A stretch of 64,000 bases of DNA from Notolepis coatsorum. Lineage: Eukaryota; Chordata; Actinopteri; Aulopiformes; Paralepididae. Location of the stretch: positions 456,501 to 520,500 of the forward strand of contig OZ020591.1 of assembly GCA_963971535.1 (NCBI GenBank), given 5' to 3'. Under the pieces are notes generated by a model, which saw nothing but the letters and a program-made list of their open reading frames with translations, ran no database searches and had not been told where the DNA came from. Position numbers and translations under genes: made by a program. This document shows, piece by piece, positions 1-11,041 of the stretch. Each line of letters opens with the position of its first letter. The stretch's first letter is position 1.

Positions 1-1597
1 CAACTGGGATGGAGTTTTCTCTTCCGAGCGCCAGTTTACTAGGTCTCGACGAATTCTCGTTCATATCTGGGGGATGTTAACGGAATAGATCAAAGCATAG
101 GTAGAGGGGTCTCACGCCCTTGGGGTGGGCCACTGAGCGCGGTACGAATAGGCGCCCTCTTTAATGTTTTAGATCTACACGCGTACCTACCCCCTCTCCT
201 GGAGTGGGGATGTCGGCGTGATTAGGGCACGGGACTGGTTCTGGTCACGCTGGTCCAGGTCAGTTAACCCGTTGTCCGCCGGGGACGCAGATCTTCTGTT
301 TTTTCAGGGGGAAAAATGCCGGGTCGGCCCGGGTGTCACAGGGTTGGGCGTTATGGAGACCCTTTGTTGGGTACATGTTGTACCCTGTGCTGTCATAAAG
401 GGGCTGGTTCTCCATTCCTTTTCGCCCCTCTCTTACGCATGGCTGAGATGGGGCTGTTGGGGTGGTCTTATAGACCTCCTCTGGTATCCCTGTGTGCATC
501 CCGGTCCGCCGGGCCCGGTCCGAAGTTGTGTTTTCGTCGACCCGTAGGCCTGGGATAACCCTTTTTTGAAAACTGAAACACTTGTACTGCGGTATAGCCA
601 GTGTATACCCGCAGGTCTGTTTTGAAGTTTTTCTTGAGGGGTTATACGAACAACCACCGCATGTGGTACCAAGAGGGTGGTTGATTCCCTGGTGTGTTGG
701 AGCGGAGTCAACTCCCGGGTTACCCGGTTGAGTGTGCCCCTGCACGTTCATGACATCTGCCAATCGTGTCAGCCTTCTCTGCCTCTGCCCCTCTGGAGCG
801 TCAGGGTTTTTTGGTGGAGGCTTTGTCATGGTGCTCAACAATGCCAGCATACGCCCCTTCCGCCGGGGTGCTGTTTTCAGTTGACCCCTTTGGCGCCTGT
901 CTCGTCCGCAGTGCTCCAGGCTCGGGTCAAGTGCCTGCTGCCTGGATTGAGGGATCGACCTCTTCTGGAGGTCGTCTCCCCGGTGCGCTGCCTGCTCCCG
1001 CTGTAGTGTAGCCTCTTGAGTGCTTCGAGTTACAGCCATGCTGACTGCCTGAGTATGCCAGGGTCAGTGTGCCAGGCGGCGTGCTAGTGGGGGGAAGGGC
1101 CCGCTCTTGGATGGGCCCTGTCCAAATACGCTGGCGATGTGGGGGGCGGTGTCATTAGTGACCGCCTGGTGAGGTCTTGATGCTGTGGCGTCATTGACCT
1201 CTCCGGGCCCCCTTTTTCCGGGGGGATCCAGTCCCTTCTGGGTCTGGGTCTTCCTTCGCGCTCCGCTGCTACGGCCTTGCCACGGGGTTGAGTTTGCTCT
1301 TGACCCCGTGATTTTGGGGGCAGTAACGAGGTTTGTTCGTTCCCTGGTGGCATGCGGGTTGTGCGTGTGCGTAGTCGTGGGGTCAAGCCACGGTCTGCTC
1401 ACCCTGTGCGTTGAGTTGCTCGAGTTCCTCTTCGCGCGGTCGGATCCGTCTCCCTCCCGTCCTCCAATAGGGAGGGTATCCCTCCATTAGGGAGGGTCGG
1501 GGGGCTCGGTCCTCCCCGGTTCTGATGGTTGTGGGGGGCCTCAGTGGGGTACATTTGTCGAGCTTCAGCTCCCGCTCAGCTCCCGTTGTGCAGATGC
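1..1597. other. GC-rich stretch, no gene supported
   Basis: Open frames of 80-260 codons occur on both strands, but they overlap one another, lack recognisable motifs and are expected by chance in GC-rich DNA. Because a DIRS-like terminal structure follows directly, this may be decayed internal sequence of that element. That is inference; I see no recombinase or reverse transcriptase motif in it. Confidence 0.3.
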
Positions 1598-1904
1598 CGC
1601 TGAGCGGAAGCTAGTACGATATAGAACGATAGGCTATGAATATAACCGTAGTTCTATGAGTACTAGTGACGCTCAGCGTCTAGACGCCACTGCGGCCTTT
1701 GATCTTGCCTTGTGGTGAAAGATTGGGAAGGAGGCGAGTGTGGGGCCACACACCTGCTTATGAAGGTAGCGGATGGGGTGTGGCCAGACAGATGTTGGTA
1801 TGTAAAGGTACATTGTGAGTTTTTATTCACGAAGTGAGATATGTGCAGATGACGCTGAGCGTCACTAGTACTCATAGAACTACGGTTATATTCATAACCT
1901 ATCG
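1598..1904. mobile_element. DIRS-like inverted terminal structure
   Basis: Positions 1628-1680 and 1851-1904 are near-perfect reverse complements of about 53 bases, separated by about 170 bases. Each arm also contains its own smaller palindrome around GGTTATATTCATAACC. The sequence just before the left arm (from 1598) also resembles the right arm in direct orientation, so the same module occurs more than once in both orientations. Inverted ends with an internal complementary region are typical of DIRS-type tyrosine-recombinase retrotransposons. No coding domain was seen, so the assignment rests on structure alone; a foldback MITE is the alternative. Confidence 0.4.
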
Positions 1905-2107
1905 TTTTTTAATCTGGCATTATCCATGTTGGTGATGCGAGTCTGCGATACATGCAAATGTGTGCATATTTAATGGAGGAAGTGCCTCATTTGCATATAT
2001 AAACATAAAATTCAGAAAACTTGCTATATATATTTTCTTAGTTTATATTTACATAACAAACTGGGAAAGTTTCATAGTGATATCTATTCAAATATTTATT
2101 TTCCCTA

Positions 2108-2398
2108 TTAGGGGGTGCTGTCTCGCCTTAACTCCACAATCAGACCGTTCCATAATTTTACTCCACAAATTGAGATACAAAGACTTTTCATGGTCGTTCG
2201 AAAATTGTATCTTTTAAAATGAAATGTTCCCCTTAAATTGTAACCCCCATCTTGCAACAATCTTTGAATATTTCCTGGGAGTTTATTATTTTTTGCTTTG
2301 TACATTATTTGTGCGGTTTGATACATTACAATATCAGTACATTTTAATAATTTTGACTGTAAGAATAGTGAATGAGGGGTGCTCCAGTAGCACACCAT
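2108..2398 (-). pseudogene. LINE reverse transcriptase C-terminal fragment
   Basis: A 96-codon open stretch encodes the tail typical of fish non-LTR retrotransposon polyproteins. It includes a segment reading GGYNLRG followed by CISICGVKLWNGL, a hallmark of the region after the reverse transcriptase in L2/CR1-like elements. No reverse transcriptase catalytic motif is present, so this is a truncated relic. Exact clade is uncertain. Confidence 0.6.
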
Positions 2399-2597
2399 GT
2401 ACCGCGCTGCGTCGCGGAATACTGTGCTGCGTCACGGATCTGGTTGACTCCGAGTTCGATTCCCGGACTCGCCGTCATTTGCCGAATGTCTTCCCCTGCT
2501 CTCTCTCCCATTTCACCCTACAACTGTCGGTCATGCTTGACCAGAAAAGCGATAAACGCTAAAAAATTAAGTAAAAAAAAAAAAAAAAAAAAGTGAA
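2395..2597 (+). mobile_element. tRNA-derived SINE with poly(A) tail
   Basis: A tRNA-like head has a B-box-like GAGTTCGATTCCC near 2,454-2,466. It is followed by a pyrimidine-rich body and a 3' tail of about 18 A residues (2,574-2,592). The layout matches tRNA-derived fish SINEs. It abuts the LINE relic at its left. Confidence 0.55.
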
Positions 2598-2959
2598 TGA
2601 GTAAGTTCCAGATATCCAACCTTATGTGAATGATGCGCACAGCTCTTTTCTGTAGGATGGTTAATGGGTCTGGGGGTAATGAAAAATCCAATGGAAAACC
2701 CCATTTTCTTTCGGTTTCCTGTCTAGTTTCACATGGTATCAATAGGGGGGGGGGGCTTTTAGACGTGCCTATTGTGTCATAATCCATCTAGGATTTCTTT
2801 GTATACCACTTTTCTAAACGTTTATAAAGTGTTTTTACAGAAAAACAACTAAACCAAGGCATAGGCTAGTGATATACATCAATTAACTACAATAAATAAA
2901 GGAGATACTATAAAATAACACACACAAAAGGCCAGCAGATACAATAATAAAAGTAAAGT

Positions 2960-3070
2960 AAAGTAACACCTCGGATCTCCAAAGAACATGCATTTTATAC
3001 AGCACTTTTCTCCAAAGCGCTTTACAACTTATGCCTCACATTCACTCACACACCAACGGCAACCATGCAA
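2960..3070 (-). mobile_element. 3' half of a SINE, interrupted by hAT
   Basis: Read on the minus strand this matches the 3' half of the intact SINE at 40,845-41,105 (the part after TTGCATGG, including the AAAGCGCTTTGGA segment). It stops exactly where the hAT end starts. The last 8 bases, CCATGCAA at 3,063-3,070, recur at 23,290-23,297, where the missing 5' half of the same SINE type resumes. Confidence 0.6.
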
Positions 3071-3310
3071 CAGGGACGTGCACAGGACTTTAGAGGGGCA
3101 GGTGCTCAAAGGCTGAAAAGGACACTGGGCCTGTGCTAAGGGGAGGGGCACTTTTATGCTTTTTGGGGGGTTTTGATGATCAAATATTGAATATTGAACT
3201 ATAATAATCAGTGCAGATAAAAGACACTTTTATCACTGACTTAAAAGGCCCATACATCTCCATAAATGTTCAGGGCGGAGGGAATAAGTGCTTACCCTAC
3301 AGACCCCAAG
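3071..3310 (-). mobile_element. hAT end, one half
   Basis: It begins CAGGGACGTGCACAGGAC, which is the inverse of the right end of the complete 750-bp hAT copy at 18,719-19,468, and runs about 240 bases into that family before breaking at 3,310. Its last about 125 bases are repeated in direct orientation at 22,735-22,876 with small differences. Confidence 0.65.
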
Positions 3311-3749
3311 TCTGTTAGGACAGCAAACTCGGTTGGCACTGCTCAAAACGTACCTTTTTAAAATAGCTTTTAAATGAATTATTATCTTTATTTCATTGTC
3401 TTATTTTTCTTTATTTCTATCAATTTTACTTAAATATTTTATTATAATTTGTATCATTGTTTTATGTAGTTTTTTTATCATTTTATTTGTTCTTTTTTAA
3501 TGTCAACATATTATTTAAATTATTCAAATAGATCCGTTGTGATGGCAAGTTACTTTTAAAAAGTAACTAGTTACAGTTACTAGTTACTTCTTCCAAAAAG
3601 TTACTAAATTACTTACTCAGTTACAAATTACACTGTAAAAAGTAACCAGCATTTCACAACATTTAACAGTATTATCTTACAGTAACATATTGTAATTAAG
3701 GCCTCCTGTAATATCCCAACAAATACATGTAAAAAAGACAGTATCTTTT
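3311..3749. other. AT-rich sequence with a transposon-like segment
   Basis: No gene is visible. The part near 3,545-3,650 consists of alternating AGTTACTAGTTAC-type words, like the terminal regions of several fish hAT elements. No complete ends were found. Confidence 0.35.
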
Positions 3750-4638
3750 GATTTCACATTATATTATTCTTATTTCACAATAAAATACCGCAATCAAAAT
3801 CCTCTGTAATATCACATCAGATGTTGTAATCTCACAATAGCATACCAACATATCACATTATATTATTCTTATTTCACAATAAGATACCGCAATCAAAATC
3901 CTCTGTAATATCACATCAGATGTTGTAATCTCACAGTAGCATATGAATATTTCACATAATTTATTTATTATTTCACAATAAAATATTGCAATCAAAATCC
4001 TCTGTAATATCACATCAGATGTTGTAATCTCACAGTAGCATATCAACATATCACATTATATTATTCTTATTTCACAATAAGATATTGCAATTTTATACAA
4101 AACAAGACGAAAGTGTTTCTCTGTAATATCACATCAGATGTTGTAATCTCACAATAGCATATCAATTTATCACATTATATTATTCTTATTTCACAATAAA
4201 ATATTGTAATTTTATACAAAACAAGACGAAAGTCTTTCTCTGTAATATCACATCAGATGTTGTAATCTCACAATAGCATATCAACATATCACATTATATT
4301 ATTCTTATTTCACAATAAGATACCGCAATCAAAATCCTCTGTAATATCACATCAGATGTTGTAATCTCACATTAGCATATGAATATTGCACATAATTTAT
4401 TTATTATTTCACAATAAAATATTGCAATCAAAATCCTCTGTAATATCACATCACATTTTGTAATCTCACAGTAGCATATGAATATGTCACACAATTTATT
4501 TATTATTTCACAATAATATATTGTAATTTTATTTAAAAAAACAAGACAAAAGTCTTTCTCTGTCATATCACATCAGATGTTGTAATCTCACAATAGCATA
4601 TCAACATATCATATTATATTATTCTTATTTCACAATAA
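3750..4638 (+). repeat. AT-rich satellite with two unit lengths
   Basis: The anchor ATCACATCAG (or a one- to three-base variant) recurs at about 3,811, 3,910, 4,009, 4,128, 4,247, 4,346, 4,445 and 4,567. This gives spacings of 99, 99, 119, 119, 99, 99 and 122 bases. Long units carry an extra segment with ACAAGACGAAAGTC, absent from short units. The paired ordering suggests higher-order structure. Short open frames in it are repeat artefacts. Confidence 0.85.
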
Positions 4639-6768
4639 GGTGTTATAAGTGGTTGCTAGGGTGTTTCTAGGTGGTTGCTAGGGTGTTATAAGTGGTTGCT
4701 AGGGTGTTTCTATGGTTGCTAGGGTGTTATAAGTGGTTGCTAGGGTGTTTCTAGGTGGTTGCTAGGGTGTTTCTAGGAGGTTGCTAGGGTGTTATGGGTG
4801 GTTGCTAGGGTGTTTCTAGGTGGTTGCTAGGGTGTTATAAGTGGTTGCTAGGGTGTTTCTAGGTGGTTGCTAGGGTGTTTCTAGGTGGTTGCTAGGGTGT
4901 TATGGGTGGTTGCTAGGGTGTTTCTAGGTGGTTGCTAGGGTGTTATAAGTGGTTGCTAGGGTGTTTCTAGGTGGTTGCTAGGGTGTTATAAGTGGTTGCT
5001 AGGGTGTTTCTAGGTGGTTGCTAGGGTGTTTCTAGGTGGTTGCTAGGGTGTTATGGGTGGTTGCTAGGGTGTTTCTAGGTGGTTGCTAGGGTGTTATAAG
5101 TGGTTGCTAGGGTGTTTCTAGGTGGTTGCTAGGGTGTTATAAGTGGTTGCTAGGGTGTTTCTAGGTGGTTTCTAGGGTGTTATATATGGTTGCTAGGTTG
5201 TTTCTAGGTGGTTGCTAGGGTGTTATAAGTGGTTGCTAGGGTGTTTCTAGGTGGTTGCTAGGGTGTTATAAGTGGTTGCTAGGGTGTTTCTAGGTGGTTG
5301 CTAGGGTGTTATGGGTGGTTGCTAGGGTGTTTCTAGGTGGTTGCTAGGGTGTTATAAGTGGTTGCTAGGGTGTTTCTAGGTGGTTGCTAGGGTGTTATAT
5401 ATGGTTGCTAGGTTGTTTCTAGGTGGTTGCTAGGGTGTTATAAGTGGTTGCTAGGGTGTTTCTAGGTGGTTGCTAGGGTGTTATATGTGGTTGCTAGGTT
5501 GTTTCTAGGTGGTTGCTAGGGTGTTATAAGTGGTTGCTAGGGTGTTATATGTGGTTGCTAGGGTGTTTCTAGGTGGTTGCTAGGGTGTTATAAGTGGTTG
5601 CTAGGGTGTTTCTAGGTGGTTGCTAGGGTGTTATGGGTGGTTGCTAGGGTGTTTCTAGGTGGTTGCTAGGGTGTTATATATGGTTGCTAGGTTGTTTCTA
5701 GGTGGTTGCTAGGGTGTTATAAGTGGTTGCTAGGGTGTTTCTAGGTGGTTGCTAGGGTGTTATATGTGGTTGCTAGGTTGTTTCTAGGTGGTTGCTAGGG
5801 TGTTATAAGTGGTTGCTAGGGTGTTATATGTGGTTGCTAGGGTGTTTCTAGGTGGTTGCTAGGGTGTTATAAGTGGTTGCTAGGGTGTTTCTAGGTGGTT
5901 GCTAGGGTGTTATGGGTGGTTGCTAGGGTGTTTCTAGGTGGTTACTCGGATGTTATAAGTGGTTGCTAGGGTGTTTCTAGGTGGTTGCTAGGGTGTTGCT
6001 AGGTGGTTGCTAGGGTGTTTCTATGGTTGCTAGGGTGTTATAAGTGGTTGCTAGGGTGTTTCTAGGTGGTTGCTAGGGTGTTTCTAGGTGGTTGCTAGGG
6101 TGTTATGGGTGGTTGCTAGGGTGTTTCTAGGTGGTTGCTAGGGTGTTATGTGGTTGCTAGGGTGTTTCTAGGTGGTTGCTAGGGTGTTTCTAGGTGGTTG
6201 CTAGGGTGTTATGGGTGGTTGCTAGGGTGTTTCTAGGTGGTTGCTAGGGTGTTATAAGTGGTTGCTAGGGTGTTTCTAGGTGGTTGCTAGGGTGTTATAA
6301 GTGGTTGCTAGGGTGTTTCTAGGTGGTTGCTAGGGTGTTTCTAGGTGGTTGCTAGGGTGTTATGGGTGGTTGCTAGGGTGTTTCTAGGTGGTTGCTAGGG
6401 TGTTATAAGTGGTTGCTAGGGTGTTTCTAGGTGGTTGCTAGGGTGTTTCTAGGTGGTTGCTAGGGTGTTATGGGTGGTTGCTAGGGTGTTTCTAGGTGGT
6501 TGCTAGGGTGTTATACGTGGTTGCTAGGGTGTTTCTAGGTGGTTGCTAGGGTGTTCTATGTGGTTGCTAGGGTGTTTCTAGGTGGTTGCTAGGGTGTTAT
6601 AAGTGGTTGCTAGGGTGTTTCTAGGTGGTTGCTAGGGTGTTATATGTGGTTGCTAGGGTGTTTCTAGGTGGTTGCTAGGGTGTTATAAGTGGTTGCTAGG
6701 GTGTTTCTAGGTGGTTGCTAGGGTGTTATATGTGGTTGCTAGGGTGTTTCTAGGTGGTTGCTAGGGTG
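4639..6768 (+). repeat. GGTTGCTAGGGTGTT minisatellite, about 2.1 kb
   Basis: Roughly 100 units of 20-22 bases share the core GGTTGCTAGGGTGTT. The spacer mostly alternates between TTCTAGGT and ATAAGT, giving a two-unit period of about 43 bases, with further variants (ATGGGT, ATATGT). The array ends abruptly at a LINE fragment. Confidence 0.95.
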
Positions 6769-7033
6769 AAAAGCATGGTGAAGAGGTCGTGACCCGGGTG
6801 GGGTCTGCCATGATCTTCCTCGCCCTCCTCAAGGCCCTGGAGGAATGTAGGGACTCGAGGGAGGGAAGGGGGCAGCCGATCACACTCTCCGCTGATCGTA
6901 TCACCCGCTGCAGCTTGGCCTTGTCCCTGACCGTGGCTGCAGGGAACCAGGTGATGATGGAGAGGGTGAGGATGGACTGGATGATGGCAGTGTAGAACTG
7001 GACCATCATAGTCCTCTGCAGCCTAAACTTCCC
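6761..7033 (-). pseudogene. LINE reverse transcriptase tail fragment
   Basis: An open stretch of 82 codons, extended upstream by LGKFRLQRT, encodes the familiar segment MMVQFYTAIIQSILTLSI, then WFPAATVRDKAKLQRV and IGCPLPSLESLHSSRALRRA. This lies C-terminal to the reverse transcriptase in a large family of fish non-LTR elements. The end of the same type of protein is seen at about 57,400-57,570. Catalytic residues are outside this fragment. Confidence 0.7.
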
Positions 7034-7379
7034 TAACAGGGGAACCTATATCATTGGGACAGGTCTCTGCTCATCAGCAAGGAAAGGTACTGCTTTGGGG
7101 AGAAAGTATATCATCTATCACTACTGCCACCGGGTGTGGGAGGGTGCGGGTAGTATTAGGAGAAGTGTGGGTGTGTGGGGAATTACTGCGAGTCGCCCTG
7201 GAGGGCAAGAAGGACCAGCTCACTACCCCTAGGTTAGTAAATCCTATAAGCCCCATCCACCACTCTGCTAAAGCTCCACTCTACTCCTGCACTAAAGTCA
7301 GGGATTCAATTGGACTCAGATCTGCATGCTGCGTTCCCCCTACCTGGTGAAAGTGTACATCTACTCTCATAGGGATAAT
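7034..7379. other. Unassigned sequence between LINE fragments
   Basis: A 98-codon frame on the plus strand and a 60-codon frame on the minus strand overlap and show no domain. Probably degraded transposon sequence. Confidence 0.25.
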
Positions 7380-7929
7380 CCACCCTGCTACACAAACATC
7401 TCAAAACAAACTGGTCAGACTACATGCTTGACCTTACTCCTAGAACCCACCTCACCCCTGCCCACTTTGACAACCTAGGATGGCTTAGAGACGACAGAGT
7501 ACAGCAACATGCAATGGGCCTGGTACCCAGATTCGGCTCAATCAGGGACTAAACATGTTTCGCAATTATGCCACATCAATGTGGAACGCCCTACCCAAAG
7601 CTGTAAAGGAATGTGAATCACTACCCACTTTCAAAACCACTCTCAAAGAACACCTATACGGGAGACTGCAATTCGAAACTGGCCCCTGTAAATGTCCTAA
7701 CCCAACCCCCTCCAATGTACAGTAAATTACCAAACATGGTTTTGTCAATATTCCAATGTGCTTGTATACAGTTGTACAGTGTCCACCCACCCCTCCTATA
7801 CCCAACCTACCCAACCCCCCCACCCCACCCACCCAACCACCTCCAATGTACAGCCCCCCCCACCCCACCCCACCTAATGTACGGTTTCATAAATGTATAG
7901 ATGTAGCAGTACTGTCTATCTGTATGTCA

Positions 7930-8042
<113 letters not shown>

Positions 8043-8363
8043 GAATGAACCGAAATATGTAGTTTGCTGATAGATACACAAAATGGGTTTATTTATGTTG
8101 ATTTAATTTGGTTGTGTTGATGTTTCCATTTTTGCAAAATGCATATTCTGTTTGTTTTACACAATAAGTCTATTGGTGTGTTGTGTGTGTGTAGGGGCAG
8201 GTATATATAAGATTTTTTCTTCTTCCTGTTCCTTTCGGCCATGGTATTTGGTGAATTATATGAATATGTACTGTTGGACTGTGGTAATTCCATGTACGAA
8301 TAAATAAATTATGATGACGATGTATGTCCTGATGAATTGAAAATGGGGGACCCTGATGTAAAC

Positions 8364-8377
8364 AAGACGAAAGTCTT
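8364..8377 (+). other. GNRA-type hairpin in L2 3' UTR
   Basis: AAGAC-GAAA-GTCTT is a perfect 5-bp stem capped by a GAAA tetraloop. The same 14 bases are kept at 54,388-54,401 (opposite strand) in the other L2 tail and at 4,223-4,236 in the satellite. L2-clade reverse transcriptases are thought to recognise 3' hairpins; that role here is inference. Confidence 0.5.
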
Positions 8378-8482
8378 TCTCTGGTCTGCATCCCCTTAAC
8401 AATTGTGTGTATTGAGCTGTACTGTATTGTACCCATTCTGCAATCTGTTAATAAAGTTTTCAATCAATCAATCAATCAATCA

Positions 8483-8703
8483 GTACCCGTTCTGCACCTG
8501 CGTATTGGGGGCCACTATATAATGCATGATTAGGAGACATGTTGAGACTTGTCTAGGCTGCCTGCACACACACCAGCTTCCTGGGCGGGCGCCTCCCAGA
8601 ATGCACTACACCTGTACCCCGCCTCCGAGAATGTACCTGCAACCTTCCTCCATTGTTGTATCAGCGTGTGCTGTGTCTCTGCATCGTTAATCGACAATAA
8701 AAC
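8483..8703 (+). promoter_or_regulatory. Possible promoter and first noncoding exon
   Basis: A TATA-like CTATATAA lies near 8,513. GC-richer sequence follows and ends at a strong splice donor AAC|GTGAGT (GT at 8,704). It sits 2.3 kb upstream of the 826-codon reading frame, with splice-like sites between. This could be the 5' end of that transcript; without RNA evidence it is a guess. Confidence 0.25.
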
Positions 8704-9697
8704 GTGAGTAGTGCATGATAAAGTCGATGGTGGATATTATTCTGTATCTATGATTTCGATTGCAAACGCCAGCGGAGTAGTGCTGTGTTCGTTTTTTACA
8801 TGGTTATGCGTTTTTACACGTTATGCGTGCCTGCTGCTAATTTAGCTATGTTAGCTGTTAGCTATGTCTGGCCTCTGCTGGGTAATGCAACGTTGCCTAC
8901 CAAACAACGGGACCACTGTGTTTTTTTTTGTATTGCTCCTGGCTGTTCAAACTAATTTTACCGTGTGAAAGAGAGGAAAGTTGGTTCATTTCCACAAACT
9001 ACCAGTGAAAAAGTGTTGTTCTGAACTGAAGCTATAGTATAGCCAGCCATTTAGCTACCTGGCTACCTATATAGCTTCAGTTCAGCTAACTAGCTACATG
9101 CAGCATTTAGCCAGTGATGGGCAAGCTACTTGGAAAATGTAGTAAGCTACACTAGTTACTCTCGATTAAATATAGCTCAACTACAATGGAAGCTATCCCC
9201 AGATAAATGTAGCAAGCTACACTACAAAAATAGCACACTACTTTTTCTTTCTTTTTTACTTTACTTTATGATCAGGTTTCCACCAAACAAATACAGTAGG
9301 CAGGCAAAAAAAAGTTCAGTTTGATTGTTTATGAAACAAGCCCTCGGTCTGGATTTTTGTGTCATCATTTTAACATGAACTTGTATTATGTACAAAATGT
9401 TAATAAAGTATGAGGAAATAACTGTGGAAACGTAATAAATAAAAGGCCAAATCAATCAAATAAACACTAAAATATATACTCTCTCTATTGGAATGGAGAC
9501 TTTTCAGCACAGGATAAACTGCCCACTTTATCAACCAAAACTTCTTCAATATCAGAATTTTAACTAATAATAACTGTCTTACTGAATTTGACTATTATGC
9601 TACCATGTCTATACTACCACCAACTATGCTGTCTATACTACAGTATGTACTCAGAGTATAACACTCAAGCTCGACACTGCTAGACAAACAATACTAA
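8704..9697. other. Non-coding, with a hAT-like terminus and a dispersed repeat
   Basis: Near 9,113-9,240 the sequence CAGTGATGGGCAAGCTACTT followed by alternating AGCTACACTAG words looks like a non-autonomous hAT end. Bases 9,567-9,697 share an interspersed segment of about 125 bases with 20,309-20,445. No gene is supported. Confidence 0.4.
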
Positions 9698-10842
9698 TTT
9701 ATAGACTATATTTGTTTCCTGTGCAGTACACCTGAGATTAATCACCTCATCCAGTACTGTTTGACATGAATTTATGCGTCGTTCCCTGTGTTTTTTTTCT
9801 TACTGCCTCCCTCCCTTGTCCTAGGGCCTGCCTACTGATTGCCTGCCTGAATCTTCCGGCCGACAAGGCGTACAGGACAGTAATCTGCACTGACGGGTTC
9901 AACCTCTCCCCAGATCCATGCACGGATTGCTTCCTGGTTGTATAGGTAGGCCTATATGCAACACAGATCGTAGTTTATAGACTATATTTGTTTCCTGTGC
10001 AGTACACCTGAGATTAATCACCTCATCCAGTACTGTTTGACATGAATTTATGCGTCGTTCCCTGTGTTTTTTTCTTACTGCCTCCCTCCCTTGTCCTAGG
10101 GCCTGCCTACTGATTGCCTGCCTGAATCTTCCGGCCGACAAGGCGTACAGGACAGTAATCTGCACTGACGGGTTCAACCTCTCCCCAGATCCATGCACGG
10201 ATTGCTTCCTGGTTGTATAGGTATGCCTATATGCAACACAGATCGTAGTTTATAGACTATATTTGTTTCCTGTGCAGTACACCTGAGATGAATCACCACA
10301 TCCAGTACTGTTTGACATGAATTTATGCATCGTTCCCTGTGTTTTTTTTCTTACTGCCTCCCTCCCTTGTCCTAGGGCCTGCCTACTGATTGCCTGCCTG
10401 AATCTTCCGGCCGACAAGGCGTACAGGACAGTAATCTGCACTGACGGGTTCAACCTCTCCCCAGATCCATGCACGGATTGCTTCCTGGTTGTATAGGTAG
10501 GCCTATATGCAACACAGATCGTAGTTTATAGACTATATTTGTTTCCTGTGCAGTACACCTGAGATTAATCACCTCATCCAGTACTGTTTGACATGAATTT
10601 ATGCGTCGTTCCCTGTGTTTTTTTTCTTACTGCCTCCCTCCCTTGTCCTAGGGCCTGCCTACTGATTGCCTGCCTGAATCTTCCGGCCGACAAGGCGTAC
10701 AGGACAGTAATCTGCACTGACGGGTTCAACCTCTCCCCAGATCCATGCACGGATTGCTTCCTGGTTGTATAGGTAGGCCTATATGCAACACAGATCGTAG
10801 TTTATAGACTATTTGTTTCCTGTGCAGTACACCTGAGATTAG
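9698..10842 (+). repeat. 276-bp tandem repeat, four copies plus a partial fifth
   Basis: The marker TTTATAGACTATATTTG starts units at 9,698, 9,974, 10,249, 10,525 and (partial) 10,801, a period of 275-276 bases with very few differences. Each full unit contains an acceptor-like TTTCCTGTGCAG, a polypyrimidine tract ending TTGTCCTAG, and a donor-like TATAG|GTAGGC. Each could therefore carry an exon of the downstream gene's 5' UTR. The minus-strand frames of 74-99 codons repeat with the unit and are unlikely to be genes. Confidence 0.9.
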
Positions 10843-11041
10843 CCTATAGTATACGTTCATAATCTGCATGCAAACTGTAATCTCTCCTTTCTCTGGTTTC
10901 CTTTTTTCTAGGTCATCAGAGAGGTCTTTAACATACAGTATCCTGTTCAGTGGCATCTTGTTCAGTGAGGCAGCCAGGCTAACCAGTGTTCAGTGTGAGG
11001 CAGATGTAATGATTGGGTAGGTAACTATAGCACGCACAACA

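Noticed and set aside
260-1039. 259-codon minus-strand frame
   Set aside because: It overlaps several plus-strand frames, shows no domain and has a composition expected in GC-rich non-coding DNA.
9899-10956. Minus-strand frames of 74-99 codons starting MHGSGERLNPSVQ
   Set aside because: They recur once per 276-bp repeat and end at random points; no family resemblance.
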